Below are positions 18,929 through 27,315 of a DNA stretch of 38,930 nt, piece by piece (the stretch's first letter is position 1; every line of letters starts with the position of its first letter). Made by a program: the position numbers and the translations under genes. The DNA is from Chloroflexota bacterium (GTDB lineage: Bacteria > Chloroflexota > Limnocylindria > Limnocylindrales > CSP1-4). The notes under the pieces are model-generated. The model was not told the DNA's origin. It did not search any database and worked only from the letters and a program-made list of their open reading frames with translations. Location of the stretch: contig PMYK01000028.1 of NCBI GenBank assembly GCA_003171255.1, positions 11,328 to 50,257 of the forward strand, given 5' to 3'.

Positions 18929-19443
18929 AGACCATCTTCCTGGGCAAGCCGGGCGGGCTCGGTGTATTCAGCTGGCCCCAGATGAAGGCCTATCTGCTCG
19001 TCGCCTTCCTCGCGAACTCGTTGATGACCTGGGTCGACGAGGGGAGCATGGCCCGCGACGTCCGAATGGGTCGCATCGCCACCGACCTCGCGCGCCCGAT
19101 CGACTTCCAGGCCAGACGGCCGGCTGAAGCCCTCGGGCCGTTCCTGGTCGAGCTACTCTCCACTCTCCTCGTCGGCGTGGACGTCATCGTCGCGTTCGGG
19201 GGGATGGCTGTGCCGTCAGATCCCGTGCCCTTGGCCCTCTTCGTCGTCAGCAAGGCCCTTGCAACCCTGCTCAAGTTCACCATCGTCTACTGCGTCTCGA
19301 TGACCGCCTCCTGGACGATGGGCATGTACGGCATCAGGATCGGTCGCGCCGCGATCCAGAATCTCTCCTCCGGGGCGCTGTTTCCACTCGCCTTCTTCCC
19401 CGACTGGTTGCGCACCGTTGCCGCCGTCCTGCCCGTCCAGTGG
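18928..19443 (+). pseudogene. Fragment of an ABC-2 type exporter permease
   Basis: In one frame about 170 residues match the middle and distal part of ABC-2 family permeases: LGVFSWPQMKAYLLVAFLAN, then a polar MARDVRMGRIATDLARPIDFQ-like stretch (dRxG..a.DL.rPidfq), hydrophobic segments LVGVDVIVAFGGM and VVSKALATLLKFTIVYCVSM, and NLSSGALFPLAFFPDWLRT. The 5' third of the gene is missing; its place is taken by the 8-bp repeat. After PVQW at about 19443 the frame runs on into sequence that is antisense to the kinase gene and no longer resembles a permease. No ABC ATPase partner is adjacent. An ATG at 18982 exists, but a functional protein is unlikely. Confidence 0.7.
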
Positions 19444-19500
19444 GGCGTCGGCCGCCGGTCGCGCGGTTGCGCGGTCCTCGATCAGCCCGAGCTCGCTGTC

Positions 19501-20538
19501 TCACCCGCGCGACATTCGCTCGTGGGTCAGGCTGGCGCGGAGGCGCTGCTCGAGGGCGGGCGGCGTGGGGGCGCCGTGCAGGCGGTCGAACCCCAGGAGG
19601 GCGGCGCCCACGATCGGCGGGACGGTCAAACGGCAGACCTGGGCCGCGGGCGCGACTGCGGCGATGCCGGCGCCGATGCGTTCGAAAAAGAGCGGATCCT
19701 CGGCTCGGAACATGCCACCGGCCAGGACCACGTGGGGGTCCAAACGCTGCATCTTGAGCCGGCGGATGGCCGCGCCGGCCCAGGCCACGACCTCGTCCGC
19801 GAGGCGATCGATGATGCCGCGCGCTACCTCGTCGCCCCGGGCGGCGGCCGCGAAGACAAGCGGCGCGATCTCGACGTGGCGCTCGTAGGCTATGCGCCCG
19901 CGATAGATGGCCACGCTCAGCGCTCGGGCGCGGGCCACGCCGAAGTAGGCAGGCACCGTCCGCTCCAAGATCGTGGCGGGGCCGCGGCCGTCCTGCGACC
20001 GGACCGCCGCCGCCAGACCCGCGAGCCCCACGCCGCCGCCGCCGCCCCAGTCACCGGAGATTTCGCCCAGGGCGTCGAAGCGGGCGACGCGGCCGTCCGG
20101 GGAGACGCCCAGGCAGTTCATGCCGCTGCCGCTGATCACGCTCACTCCCCAGGTCCGGTTCGTGCCCGCCCGCAGACCGCCGTAGCAGTCGTTCACGACC
20201 AGATCGGCCGCGGCAAGACCCGTGCGGCGCAGCTCCGTGGCGAGAAGCCGCTCGTCGCTCGGCAGATCGACCCCGGCCGCGCAGTACGCCGCCAGCTGAG
20301 CGGCAGGTCGCGCGGCCGGATCCAGGCCCGCCAGCGAGCAAGCCCGTTCCACGAGCGAGACAAGCGTGGCGAAGCCCCGCTCGGGGCCCACCGCCTGATG
20401 CGAGGCCGTGGCCCCGCGGATGGCGCCCAGCACCGCCCCGTCCGCGTCGATGAGGGCAACGTCCGTCTTGGAGTTGCCCACGTCGATGGCCAGAACCGCT
20501 GGTAGCTCGTGGGCGGAACCGCCGGTCGCCGGTGTCAT
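19501..20538 (-). CDS. BadF/BadG/BcrA-type sugar kinase (N-acetylglucosamine kinase-like)
   Basis: A 345-residue ASKHA-fold kinase. The phosphate-1 loop AIDVGNSKTDVAL is at about 17-29. The family's second phosphate motif is seen in GVSVISGSGMNCLG, followed by GEISGDWGGGGGVGL, and adenosine-side sequence HVVLAGGMF near residue 285. This family includes eukaryotic-type GlcNAc kinase and bacterial glucosamine and glycoside kinases. With a Dpp-type importer upstream and a GH4 phosphoglycosidase nearby, I infer that it phosphorylates an imported sugar or disaccharide. Its ATG overlaps the stop of the ABC ATPase gene by four bases (ATGA), so it belongs to that operon as the last gene. The C-terminal tail faces the permease remnant. 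Confidence 0.88.
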   Translation of the reverse strand: MTPATGGSAHELPAVLAIDVGNSKTDVALIDADGAVLGAIRGATASHQAVGPERGFATLVSLVERACSLAGLDPAARPAAQLAAYCAAGVDLPSDERLLATELRRTGLAAADLVVNDCYGGLRAGTNRTWGVSVISGSGMNCLGVSPDGRVARFDALGEISGDWGGGGGVGLAGLAAAVRSQDGRGPATILERTVPAYFGVARARALSVAIYRGRIAYERHVEIAPLVFAAAARGDEVARGIIDRLADEVVAWAGAAIRRLKMQRLDPHVVLAGGMFRAEDPLFFERIGAGIAAVAPAAQVCRLTVPPIVGAALLGFDRLHGAPTPPALEQRLRASLTHERMSRG

Positions 20539-21575
20539 GCGGGATCGGCGGTGGCGACGTGGCAGGCGGCGCTGTGGGCCGAACCCAGGGTGCGCAGCCG
20601 CGGCGTCACGCGCGAACATTCGTCGACTGCGACCGGGCATCGCCAGCGGAAGCGGCAGCCTTCGGTCGGGTTCACTACTTTGGGCGGCTCGCCCACGGTC
20701 GGCGATGCCGAGACCGAGATCGGCTCGCGCGGGTCCGGCACCGCCGAGAGCAGCAGCTGGGTGTACGGATGCTTGGGGCGGGCCAGAACCACGTCGGCCG
20801 GCCCGGTTTCGACGACATGGCCGGCGTACATGACGATGATCCGGTCGGCCACATAGCGGGCGCTGGCGATGTCGTGGGTGATGTAGAGGATCGAGACCGA
20901 CTCTACCTCGCGGAGATCGACCATGAGGTTGAGGATGCCGGCCCGGATGGAGACGTCGAGCATCGACACAGGCTCGTCGGCCAGGATCAGCCTGGGCTGG
21001 ACCGCGAGAGCCTGAGCGAAGCCGACGCGCTGACGCTGGCCGCCGCTCATCTCGTAGGGGAACTTGCGCAGCATATCGACCGACGGCGTCAGCCCCACCA
21101 CCTCGAAGACTCGCGCGGCTTCTTCCCGGCGCTCCGCCGACCCGAGATTCGGGCGGTGCAGCTGCAGGTTGCGCATGACTCCGTGCGACACCCGGAAGAC
21201 GGGGTTGATCGAGCTGTACGGATCCTGGAAGACCATCGGGACCTGGCCCCTGTACCAGAGCAGGTCCTTGCGCGAACGGAAGCTGTGGACGGAGCGGCCG
21301 CGGTAGTAGATCTCGCCGCGAGTCGGTTTGTAGGCCATGGCCAGTAGCCGGGCGACGGTGCTCTTGCCGCTGCCGCTTTCGCCGACCAGGGCCACGATCT
21401 CGCGTTCCGCGATGGAGACGCTCACGTCGTCGACGGCGTGGAGCGTCTGCTTGGACAGAATCCCGCCCAGATGGAAATGGCGCGTCAGGCCGACCGTCCG
21501 CAGGAGCGGCTCGACCGCGTCGGCCACCGAAGCCGCCGCCTGGGGATCGATGGGGCCGCGCGTCTCGGCCGTCAT
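20535..21575 (-). CDS. Dpp/Opp-type ABC transporter ATPase (second, DppF-like)
   Basis: A 346-residue ATP-binding subunit that powers the importer from the cytoplasmic face. It has Walker A GESGSGKST at 65-73, a Q-loop VFQDPYSSINP, the signature MSGGQRQR, Walker B LILADEP and the switch THD. The C-terminal oligopeptide-transporter extension carries CRFRWRCP and a later Cys pair. Longer open sequence upstream overlaps the neighbouring ATPase gene; the ATG at 21575 overlaps that gene's stop by four bases and is the natural start. The downstream kinase start again overlaps its stop, giving a tightly coupled operon. Confidence 0.94.
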   Translation of the reverse strand: MTAETRGPIDPQAAASVADAVEPLLRTVGLTRHFHLGGILSKQTLHAVDDVSVSIAEREIVALVGESGSGKSTVARLLAMAYKPTRGEIYYRGRSVHSFRSRKDLLWYRGQVPMVFQDPYSSINPVFRVSHGVMRNLQLHRPNLGSAERREEAARVFEVVGLTPSVDMLRKFPYEMSGGQRQRVGFAQALAVQPRLILADEPVSMLDVSIRAGILNLMVDLREVESVSILYITHDIASARYVADRIIVMYAGHVVETGPADVVLARPKHPYTQLLLSAVPDPREPISVSASPTVGEPPKVVNPTEGCRFRWRCPVAVDECSRVTPRLRTLGSAHSAACHVATADPA

Positions 21576-22552
21576 TCGGGTCGCCCCGGCTGCGCAGCCT
21601 CGTAGAGCAAGCACCGAACCATGCTGCCTCCGACCGAATAGAGATCCGGCTGGCGTGTGGCGCACTTCGGCATGGCCTGCGGGCAGCGGGGCTGGAAGCG
21701 GCAGCCGGCCGGTGGCCTGGCCAGATCGGGCGGGCTGCCGGGGATGCCGGTGAGCACGCGTCGAGGTCCATGGATGGAGGGGAAGGCGTCCAGCAGACCG
21801 ACGCTGTAAGGATGCAGGGGCTTCTCGAACAGCAAACTCGTGCTCGCCGCTTCGGCGATCTGGCCGCCGTACATCACCGCAAGGCGGGCGGAGTAGTGGC
21901 TCACGAGCGACATGTCGTGCGTGACGAAGATGACGGCGAAGCCGAGGCGGTCCTGAAGCTCCTTGATCTGGATCATTAGGCTCCGCTGGGCCACAACATC
22001 GAGCGCCGAGGTGGGCTCGTCCATGATCACCAGGTCCGGCGTGAACAGCAGGGCCATCGCGATCATCGCCCGCTGGCGCATGCCGCCGCTCAACTGGTGG
22101 GGGTAGCTGCGCAGATGAACCGCGTCGACGCCCACGAGCTTGAGCACCTCGGCCGACCGCTTGTGCATCGCCTCGACCGACATGTCGCTGTGGGCGGCCA
22201 TGGCGTCCTTGAACTGGGCCTCGATGCTCTTCATCGGGTTGAGCGCGTTCATGGCGCTTTGCATAACCACGGAGTAGTCGCGCCAGCGCATATGTCGCAG
22301 CTCGCTGGGGCTGAGTTGCACCATGTCCTTGCCCTTGAAGATGACGCTGCCACTGGAGATCTCCGCGGGCGGCGAGAGGAGCTGGGCAATGGCGAAGAGG
22401 AGGGTCGACTTTCCGCAGCCGGACTCACCCACGATGGCCAGGAACTCGCCCGCTTCCACGCTCAGGTCCACATGATCTACCGCGCGGACATCGCCCGAGT
22501 TGGTGACGTAGTCGACGCACAGGTCTCGGACTTCAAGAATCGGACTTGGCAC
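21572..22552 (-). CDS. Dpp/Opp-type ABC transporter ATPase (first, DppD-like)
   Basis: A 326-residue ATPase. Walker [10 protein letters not shown] is at 42-50. A Q-loop [12 protein letters not shown], signature LSGGMRQR, Walker B LVIMDEP and THD switch follow, with the C-terminal CRFQPRCP extension of the family and [12 protein letters not shown], which is typical of DppD. It forms a heterodimer with the DppF-like protein. Its start lies inside the end of the upstream permease gene (20-base overlap). Confidence 0.94.
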   Translation of the reverse strand: MPSPILEVRDLCVDYVTNSGDVRAVDHVDLSVEAGEFLAIVGESGCGKSTLLFAIAQLLSPPAEISSGSVIFKGKDMVQLSPSELRHMRWRDYSVVMQSAMNALNPMKSIEAQFKDAMAAHSDMSVEAMHKRSAEVLKLVGVDAVHLRSYPHQLSGGMRQRAMIAMALLFTPDLVIMDEPTSALDVVAQRSLMIQIKELQDRLGFAVIFVTHDMSLVSHYSARLAVMYGGQIAEAASTSLLFEKPLHPYSVGLLDAFPSIHGPRRVLTGIPGSPPDLARPPAGCRFQPRCPQAMPKCATRQPDLYSVGGSMVRCLLYEAAQPGRPE

Positions 22553-23468
22553 GCCGCCTCCTCACCGACCGCAGCGCGGGGTTGGCTATCTCGTCGAAGG
22601 CGTAGTTGAGCAGCGCGAATGCGGTCCCGAGCAGCGCCACAGCGGCGCCAGGCGCCAGCGCCCAGAAGGCGTTGCCACTCTCGATGGCCCCGTTCTGCTG
22701 GGCGAAATGCAGCATCGTGCCCCATGTGATCTCGCCACTGTTGCCGAGCCCGAGGAACTGCAAGCCGGCCGCGGTCGCGACGGTGTAGACCGCCGACCCC
22801 AGGAAGCTCGCGACTACGAGCGAGAGCATGTTGGGCAGGATCTCGACGAGGATGATGTAGGGGCGCCGCTCGCCGCGGACGCGGGCCGCCTCAAGGAAGT
22901 CGCGGGTCCGGAGCGACAGCCCCTGGGCCCGCAGCTGGCGGGCCCCGAAGGCCCAGCCGGTCAACACGAGCACGGCAATGATCGCAAAGGTTCCACTCCC
23001 CTCGAGGTACGTGGAGAGCACGATCAGCAGCGGCAGCGTGGGGATGATCAGGAAGATGTCGGTCAGGAGTGAGAGCGAGCCATCCACGGCGCCGCCGACG
23101 TAGGCCGCCGTCACGCCGACGAGGACCGAGATGAGGGTGCACAGGGCGCCCACCGAAACGGTTATGAGCAGGGTGAGGCGCGTTCCCCAGATCAGCTGAG
23201 TGAACACGTCCTGGCCCACCTGCGTCGTGCCCAGCAGGTGGCTCCAGGACGGGCCAAGTTGCTGGTCGTAGATGGCCGCCTGGGGATCGCCAGGTGCGAG
23301 CAGGCCGGGGAAGGCAGCCACGAAGACGATGACGGCCAACAGCAACAGGCCGATGCTGGCCTTCCGGTTGCGAAGGATTGCTCGGGAGAGCCGGCCGGCG
23401 GCGTCGCGGTAGCCCTGATCGACGGCTTCGGTTCGAGTGCCTGGCAGGAAGACCTGCGGGCTTGCCAT
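22533..23468 (-). CDS. Dpp/Opp-type ABC permease (DppC-like)
   Basis: A 311-residue inner-membrane permease. A cytoplasmic N-terminus leads to a first span (about 37-58). A periplasmic loop with LGTTQVGQDVFTQLIWGTR, the DppC hallmark (LGTDxxGRDvlSRliyGtR), follows, then five further spans. The EAA loop that contacts the ATPase reads DFLEAARVRGERRPYIILVE, with the coupling Ala and Gly in place. The ATG at 23468 follows GAGGTAG. It lies 11 bases after the DppB-like gene. Confidence 0.94.
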   Translation of the reverse strand: MASPQVFLPGTRTEAVDQGYRDAAGRLSRAILRNRKASIGLLLLAVIVFVAAFPGLLAPGDPQAAIYDQQLGPSWSHLLGTTQVGQDVFTQLIWGTRLTLLITVSVGALCTLISVLVGVTAAYVGGAVDGSLSLLTDIFLIIPTLPLLIVLSTYLEGSGTFAIIAVLVLTGWAFGARQLRAQGLSLRTRDFLEAARVRGERRPYIILVEILPNMLSLVVASFLGSAVYTVATAAGLQFLGLGNSGEITWGTMLHFAQQNGAIESGNAFWALAPGAAVALLGTAFALLNYAFDEIANPALRSVRRRRAKSDS

Positions 23469-23479
23469 CGCTCGCTACC

Positions 23480-24451
23480 TCAAGCGTCGCGGGTGCGTGG
23501 GTCGAGCCACGCAGTGGCGAAGTCAGCGACGAGGACACACAACAGGACCGCCAGCGTATAGAAGAGGAACAGCGCCTCCTGGAGCGGCAGATCGTGGTTT
23601 GTCGTCCCGGTAAAGAAGAGGTAGCCGAGCCCCGGATACGAGAACGTGTATTCGACCAGGATCGATCCTCCCAGGATGAACCCGAGTTGCATCGCGAATC
23701 CTGTGAGGTTTGGAAGGATCGCGTTCCGGGCTGAATAGTCGAGCATGATTCGCCACGGCGAAAGCCCCTTGGCACGGGCCATGCGCACATAATCCTCGGA
23801 CAGAGTACTCACCATGTTGTTCCGCATGGTGTATATCCAGCCGCCGGCCGCCGTGACAACGAGGGTCAATCCCGGAAGAATGGCATGATCGATCACATCC
23901 GATATGAAGCCCACAGATAGAGACGGCGCCTCCCCCACAGAATAGTTGGACGATAGCGGGAACCAGCCCAGAGCTACTCCAAAGATGAACAGTAGCAACA
24001 GGGCGACGAAGAATACGGGGAACGTCGTAAGGATGAATAGCAGCGGCGACAGGAGGCTGTCGAGCGCCCCGCCGCGCCTCCACGCGCTCACGATGCCGAG
24101 GAGCGTGCCGAGCGAGAAGGCGATGACAGTCGTCACTCCCACGAGGCCAAGCGTCCAGGGCAGGCCACGCAAGATGACCGTCATGACCGGGACCCGCGCT
24201 GAGTCAAGGCCGAACTGCCCCGTGAGGCAGTTGCCCAGGTACTGGACGTAGCTGACGAGCAGGTTCTCGTTGTTGTTGACGCCGAACTCCACCTCCAGGG
24301 CGTGGAGCGCCGCTGGGTTGATGCCCTTGAAGTGAGAGAGCATCGCGGTGGCCTCATTCCCCGGCATGAGCCGGGGAATGAAGAAGTTGATGGAGAGCGC
24401 GGCCCACAAGGTCAGGAGGAAGAGGCCCAGTCTGCGAATGATGAATCTCAT
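23480..24451 (-). CDS. Dpp/Opp-type ABC permease (DppB-like)
   Basis: A 323-residue permease with the characteristic start MRFIIRRLGLFLLTLWAAL and a FFIPRLMPGNEA segment. A periplasmic loop and five more membrane spans follow. The coupling loop is DYVRMARAKGLSPWRIMLDY. The distal part has LPNLTGFAMQLGFILGGSIL and VEYTFSYPGLGYLFF, both diagnostic of DppB-type subunits. It pairs with the DppC-like protein to form the translocation pore. GAGGAGC precedes the ATG at 24451, 37 bases after the solute-binding protein gene. Confidence 0.94.
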   Translation of the reverse strand: MRFIIRRLGLFLLTLWAALSINFFIPRLMPGNEATAMLSHFKGINPAALHALEVEFGVNNNENLLVSYVQYLGNCLTGQFGLDSARVPVMTVILRGLPWTLGLVGVTTVIAFSLGTLLGIVSAWRRGGALDSLLSPLLFILTTFPVFFVALLLLFIFGVALGWFPLSSNYSVGEAPSLSVGFISDVIDHAILPGLTLVVTAAGGWIYTMRNNMVSTLSEDYVRMARAKGLSPWRIMLDYSARNAILPNLTGFAMQLGFILGGSILVEYTFSYPGLGYLFFTGTTNHDLPLQEALFLFYTLAVLLCVLVADFATAWLDPRTRDA

Positions 24452-24488
24452 CAGGGCTCCTCGGGCCTCTTCCTCGACGGCTTGGTAG

Positions 24489-26198
24489 CTACTTGGTGGG
24501 ATAGAGGTGGGTCAGAACGACGCCATTGTCCGGCAGCGCCCAAACGGCGGGCAGTGCATATGCGTTGTCCTTGGTGGGCCAGCCGCCGATGCTGGTGGTG
24601 TCGTACTGATACCAGTCGACTCCTTCGCATACGGGGATGACCGGCACGTACGTGGCCATCACGGTTTCGATCTGGTGAATGACGCTCATCTGATCGGCCG
24701 CGCTCGACGACGGGTACTTGTTGAAGAGCGCGTCGGTGTCTGAGTTCTTGTAACGTGAGTAGTTGGTCGATCCGATGTTTGAGCTGAGCAGCATCTGTCG
24801 CAGCTCGTAGTAAGGCAGTGGACCACCGGTTTCTTCGCCGTATGCGAGCTGGAAGCTTCCGCCCTGGAGATCGGTGGTATATGTGCCGCTGTCCTCATCG
24901 ATGATATTCGAGATCTCGATGCCGGCAGTCTTCAGTTCCTGCTGGATGACCTGGACCGAAGAGTCCCAGTCGGTGTAGCCGCTGATGGTCTTGATCGTGA
25001 AGGACAGGCGCTTTCCGCTGGCATCCTTGTAGATGCCGTCCGTGCCCTTGGTGAAACCGGCCGCCTCGAGTGTCTGGCCGGCCTTCGCGACGTCGAAAGC
25101 GGTGGTATCGAGCGTCTTGTCATACCAGGACTGGTAGGTGGGCAGAACGATGCCGGTCTGGTTGGCGGCAGGCTCATAGCCGGACTCGCCGCGCTGGGAG
25201 ACCTCGGGGCGATTGATCGCCAGCGCCATCGCCTGGCGCACCGCCTGATTGCTCAAGAGCGGATCTTCGAGGTTGGGGAAGATCGAAACGTTGAGGGTGG
25301 CCGGGAACCAGTAATGCCGGTTGGCGGGGTCCTTGGCCACGTAGAAGGAGTCGATGTTGGGGATGTACTGGGCTCCCCACTGGGCCTGTCCCTGAGCCAG
25401 CTGGAGGTTGGCCGGGTCGTTGCTCAGGAACGCGGGGTAGTCAACTTCGGCGATCTGGGGCACGGGCTTGCCCGGCTGGCTCTGCCAGTAGCTAGCGTTG
25501 GCCAGGTACTTGATGTTGTTGTCCGTGCAGTTGGACATCGTGTACGGCCCGGTCCCGATCGGGGCGGTGTCCGTGAAGGTCTCGAGCTTGGTCTGATCCT
25601 CGGACGACCAGATGTGCTGAGGCACGATCGGGGTCTGGTCGGCCACGTAGTAGAAGTACGTCTGGGCCGCGCCCGAGAACGTGAAGACGACCTTGTCCGT
25701 GCCCTGGAGCGCCACGCTTGTGAGGGGTCCGCCGTTGGCATCCCACAGGGCATTCGTGTCGATCGCGGCGTCGCCCTTGAGAGCGTTGAAGGTATAGACG
25801 ACGTCGTTGGCGCTGAACGGCTGGCCGTCGCTCCACTTAACGCCGCTTCGGATCGTGAATGTGAGCGTGGTGTAGGCGGAGTTCCACGAGGAATCCGTGG
25901 CCAGCCACGGGGTGACCTTGTTCGAACCGTCGGAGTTGGTCTGGAGCGCATTGACGAATTCGAGCGGCTCGTACACGAACCCCACCGAGGTGAGGCTGAC
26001 GGACGGGTTATACGGGTTGAACTGGCAGGTCCAGGTGCTGCCGCTCTCGTTGTCTATGACCAGTTTTCCACTGACCTGGCCGGTGTTGGCCCCGCCACCT
26101 CCGCCGCCGCTGGGGGCGGCCGTGGCAGAGCTGCCACTACAGGCAGCAACCAGGACACTGATAGCGATGACGAGTTTGGGCAGCTTCGATCGTCTCAT
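24489..26198 (-). CDS. Solute-binding lipoprotein of the ABC importer (SBP family 5)
   Basis: A 569-residue family 5 binding protein. The lipoprotein signal is residues 1-20, with lipobox LVAAC and Cys20 as the lipid-modified residue; a Ser/Gly/Ala linker follows. Family features include TFTIRSGVKWSDGQPFSAND, DVVYTFN, IGTGPYTMSNC and QAVRQAMALAINRPEV. Family 5 proteins bind peptides, nickel chelates or oligosaccharides. The neighbouring kinase and GH4 enzyme suggest a glycoside; cello-oligosaccharide binders of this family are known in Thermotoga. The ATG at 26198 with AGGGAGA upstream starts the lipoprotein signal; open sequence farther upstream has no family match. Confidence 0.93.
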   Translation of the reverse strand: MRRSKLPKLVIAISVLVAACSGSSATAAPSGGGGGGANTGQVSGKLVIDNESGSTWTCQFNPYNPSVSLTSVGFVYEPLEFVNALQTNSDGSNKVTPWLATDSSWNSAYTTLTFTIRSGVKWSDGQPFSANDVVYTFNALKGDAAIDTNALWDANGGPLTSVALQGTDKVVFTFSGAAQTYFYYVADQTPIVPQHIWSSEDQTKLETFTDTAPIGTGPYTMSNCTDNNIKYLANASYWQSQPGKPVPQIAEVDYPAFLSNDPANLQLAQGQAQWGAQYIPNIDSFYVAKDPANRHYWFPATLNVSIFPNLEDPLLSNQAVRQAMALAINRPEVSQRGESGYEPAANQTGIVLPTYQSWYDKTLDTTAFDVAKAGQTLEAAGFTKGTDGIYKDASGKRLSFTIKTISGYTDWDSSVQVIQQELKTAGIEISNIIDEDSGTYTTDLQGGSFQLAYGEETGGPLPYYELRQMLLSSNIGSTNYSRYKNSDTDALFNKYPSSSAADQMSVIHQIETVMATYVPVIPVCEGVDWYQYDTTSIGGWPTKDNAYALPAVWALPDNGVVLTHLYPTK

Positions 26199-26346
26199 CG
26201 GGTTCTCCCTTGGTTCTCGACCAGTGTTGCCGTACCGGTCCGCCTCTTCCGTCGCTGGCCGACACGAACATGATCTGTGTGAGCGGGCATGGTCAAGATT
26301 CGCCTCCTCATCCTGGATCTCGGAGCGGTTCGGGGTGCGAGTGTCG

Positions 26347-27147
26347 TCACGGCTCTCCGACAGTGACGCTTCGGTTTGGGGGCAGGTCGAGCGGCGTAAC
26401 GGCACGAATTCGCGAGCCGGTTGATTCGACGAAGTAACGCGCCCGTTCGGGCGAGACGACTGTGCGGCTTGACTCGATTGGCTCGTCTCCGGTTGTGAAG
26501 GCGGTGCCCTTCAGCTGGATGGATGGCTTGCGGGTTCGGAGCCCCAGCAGCTTTGCCTCTCGTGCACTCGGCACGACCGCCGAGAGCGTTTCCTGGCGTC
26601 TCCCGATCGTGAGGTTGTAGTCGTTCTCCAGCACGTCCCACAGCGATTCCACGCCGAAGTCGTGGTCGAGCAGGCCGGGGAGTCTGTCTGCGGGCAGCCT
26701 CACCTGTTCGAGAAGGAGTGGCACGTTGTCCGCGCCCCGGACCCTCTCCAGGAAATGCACGGGGCCGTCAACAGGGATCCCCAGCACTGCCGCAACGGCG
26801 GATGAAGCGCCTTCGATCCTGGCCGTAACGACGACCGTGTACGGCTGGTACCCCAACGAGCGGACTTCGTCGGCGAAGCCAGCCTGGCCGGCGATGTCGC
26901 GGACAATCGGGGGTTCGGTGACGAATGTGCCTCGGCCGCGCGTCCGCTCGAGCCGGCCTTCTCGGGCCAGATCGTCCAGCGCGCGCCGAACGGTGATCAG
27001 GCTGCAGCCGTATCTGGCGGCCAGTTCCCGCTCCGTCGGGAGCTGTTCGCCCGGGCTCCATTCATTGGCAGCCAGCGCGGCGTGCAGATCGAGGTACACC
27101 TGATGGTGGAGAGGTACGGGACCCCGCTCGAGGCGGAAGCGAGTCAT
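26347..27147 (-). CDS. GntR-family (HutC/UTRA) transcriptional regulator
   Basis: A 266-residue regulator from the ATG at 27147. A TTG at 27183 would add 12 residues. The winged helix covers about 10-75: LHHQVYLDLHAALAANEWSP, GEQLPTERELAARYGCSLIT, VRRALDDLAREGRL and GRGTFV. The UTRA effector domain occupies about 90-260 with FLERVRGADNVPLLLEQVRL, a DVLENDYN segment and the terminal YFVEST. UTRA domains usually bind a phosphorylated sugar or amino sugar, which fits the kinase and GH4 genes. It is divergent from the GH4 gene and heads towards the transporter operon, so it probably controls both. Confidence 0.93.
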   Translation of the reverse strand: MTRFRLERGPVPLHHQVYLDLHAALAANEWSPGEQLPTERELAARYGCSLITVRRALDDLAREGRLERTRGRGTFVTEPPIVRDIAGQAGFADEVRSLGYQPYTVVVTARIEGASSAVAAVLGIPVDGPVHFLERVRGADNVPLLLEQVRLPADRLPGLLDHDFGVESLWDVLENDYNLTIGRRQETLSAVVPSAREAKLLGLRTRKPSIQLKGTAFTTGDEPIESSRTVVSPERARYFVESTGSRIRAVTPLDLPPNRSVTVGEP

Positions 27148-27189
27148 CCTCTGATGGATCCTTTCGGCGATGGCCGGTGGCAATGGGGC

Positions 27190-27240
27190 TTGCTGCCCAG
27201 GTTCATGATAAAGTTATAATCAATAGGTCGGGCACGTCAA
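27190..27240. promoter_or_regulatory. Overlapping divergent promoters of gntR and the GH4 gene
   Basis: Minus strand: TTGACG (plus 27235-27240), 16-base spacer, TATAAC (27213-27218), a good sigma-70 promoter for the regulator. Plus strand: a consensus TATAAT at 27215-27220 with only a weak -35 (TTGCTG at 27190-27195, spacing 19), for GH4. The two -10 boxes share bases and the region is strikingly AT-rich for this genome. One bound repressor could block both directions. Confidence 0.7.
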
Positions 27241-27315
27241 GGGGCACGGAGTCTCCGCCGGGTCATGTCATCCTGGTGGAGCTGATGTCCAGTTCGGAAT
27301 GTCGGAGGTCGAGAC

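Noticed and set aside
18497-18985. Open frame across the region upstream of the permease remnant
   Set aside because: It runs through the 8-bp repeat and has no conserved features.
19444-20505. Continuation of the permease frame to 20505
   Set aside because: After 19443 the translation is the complement of the kinase gene and has no membrane segments.
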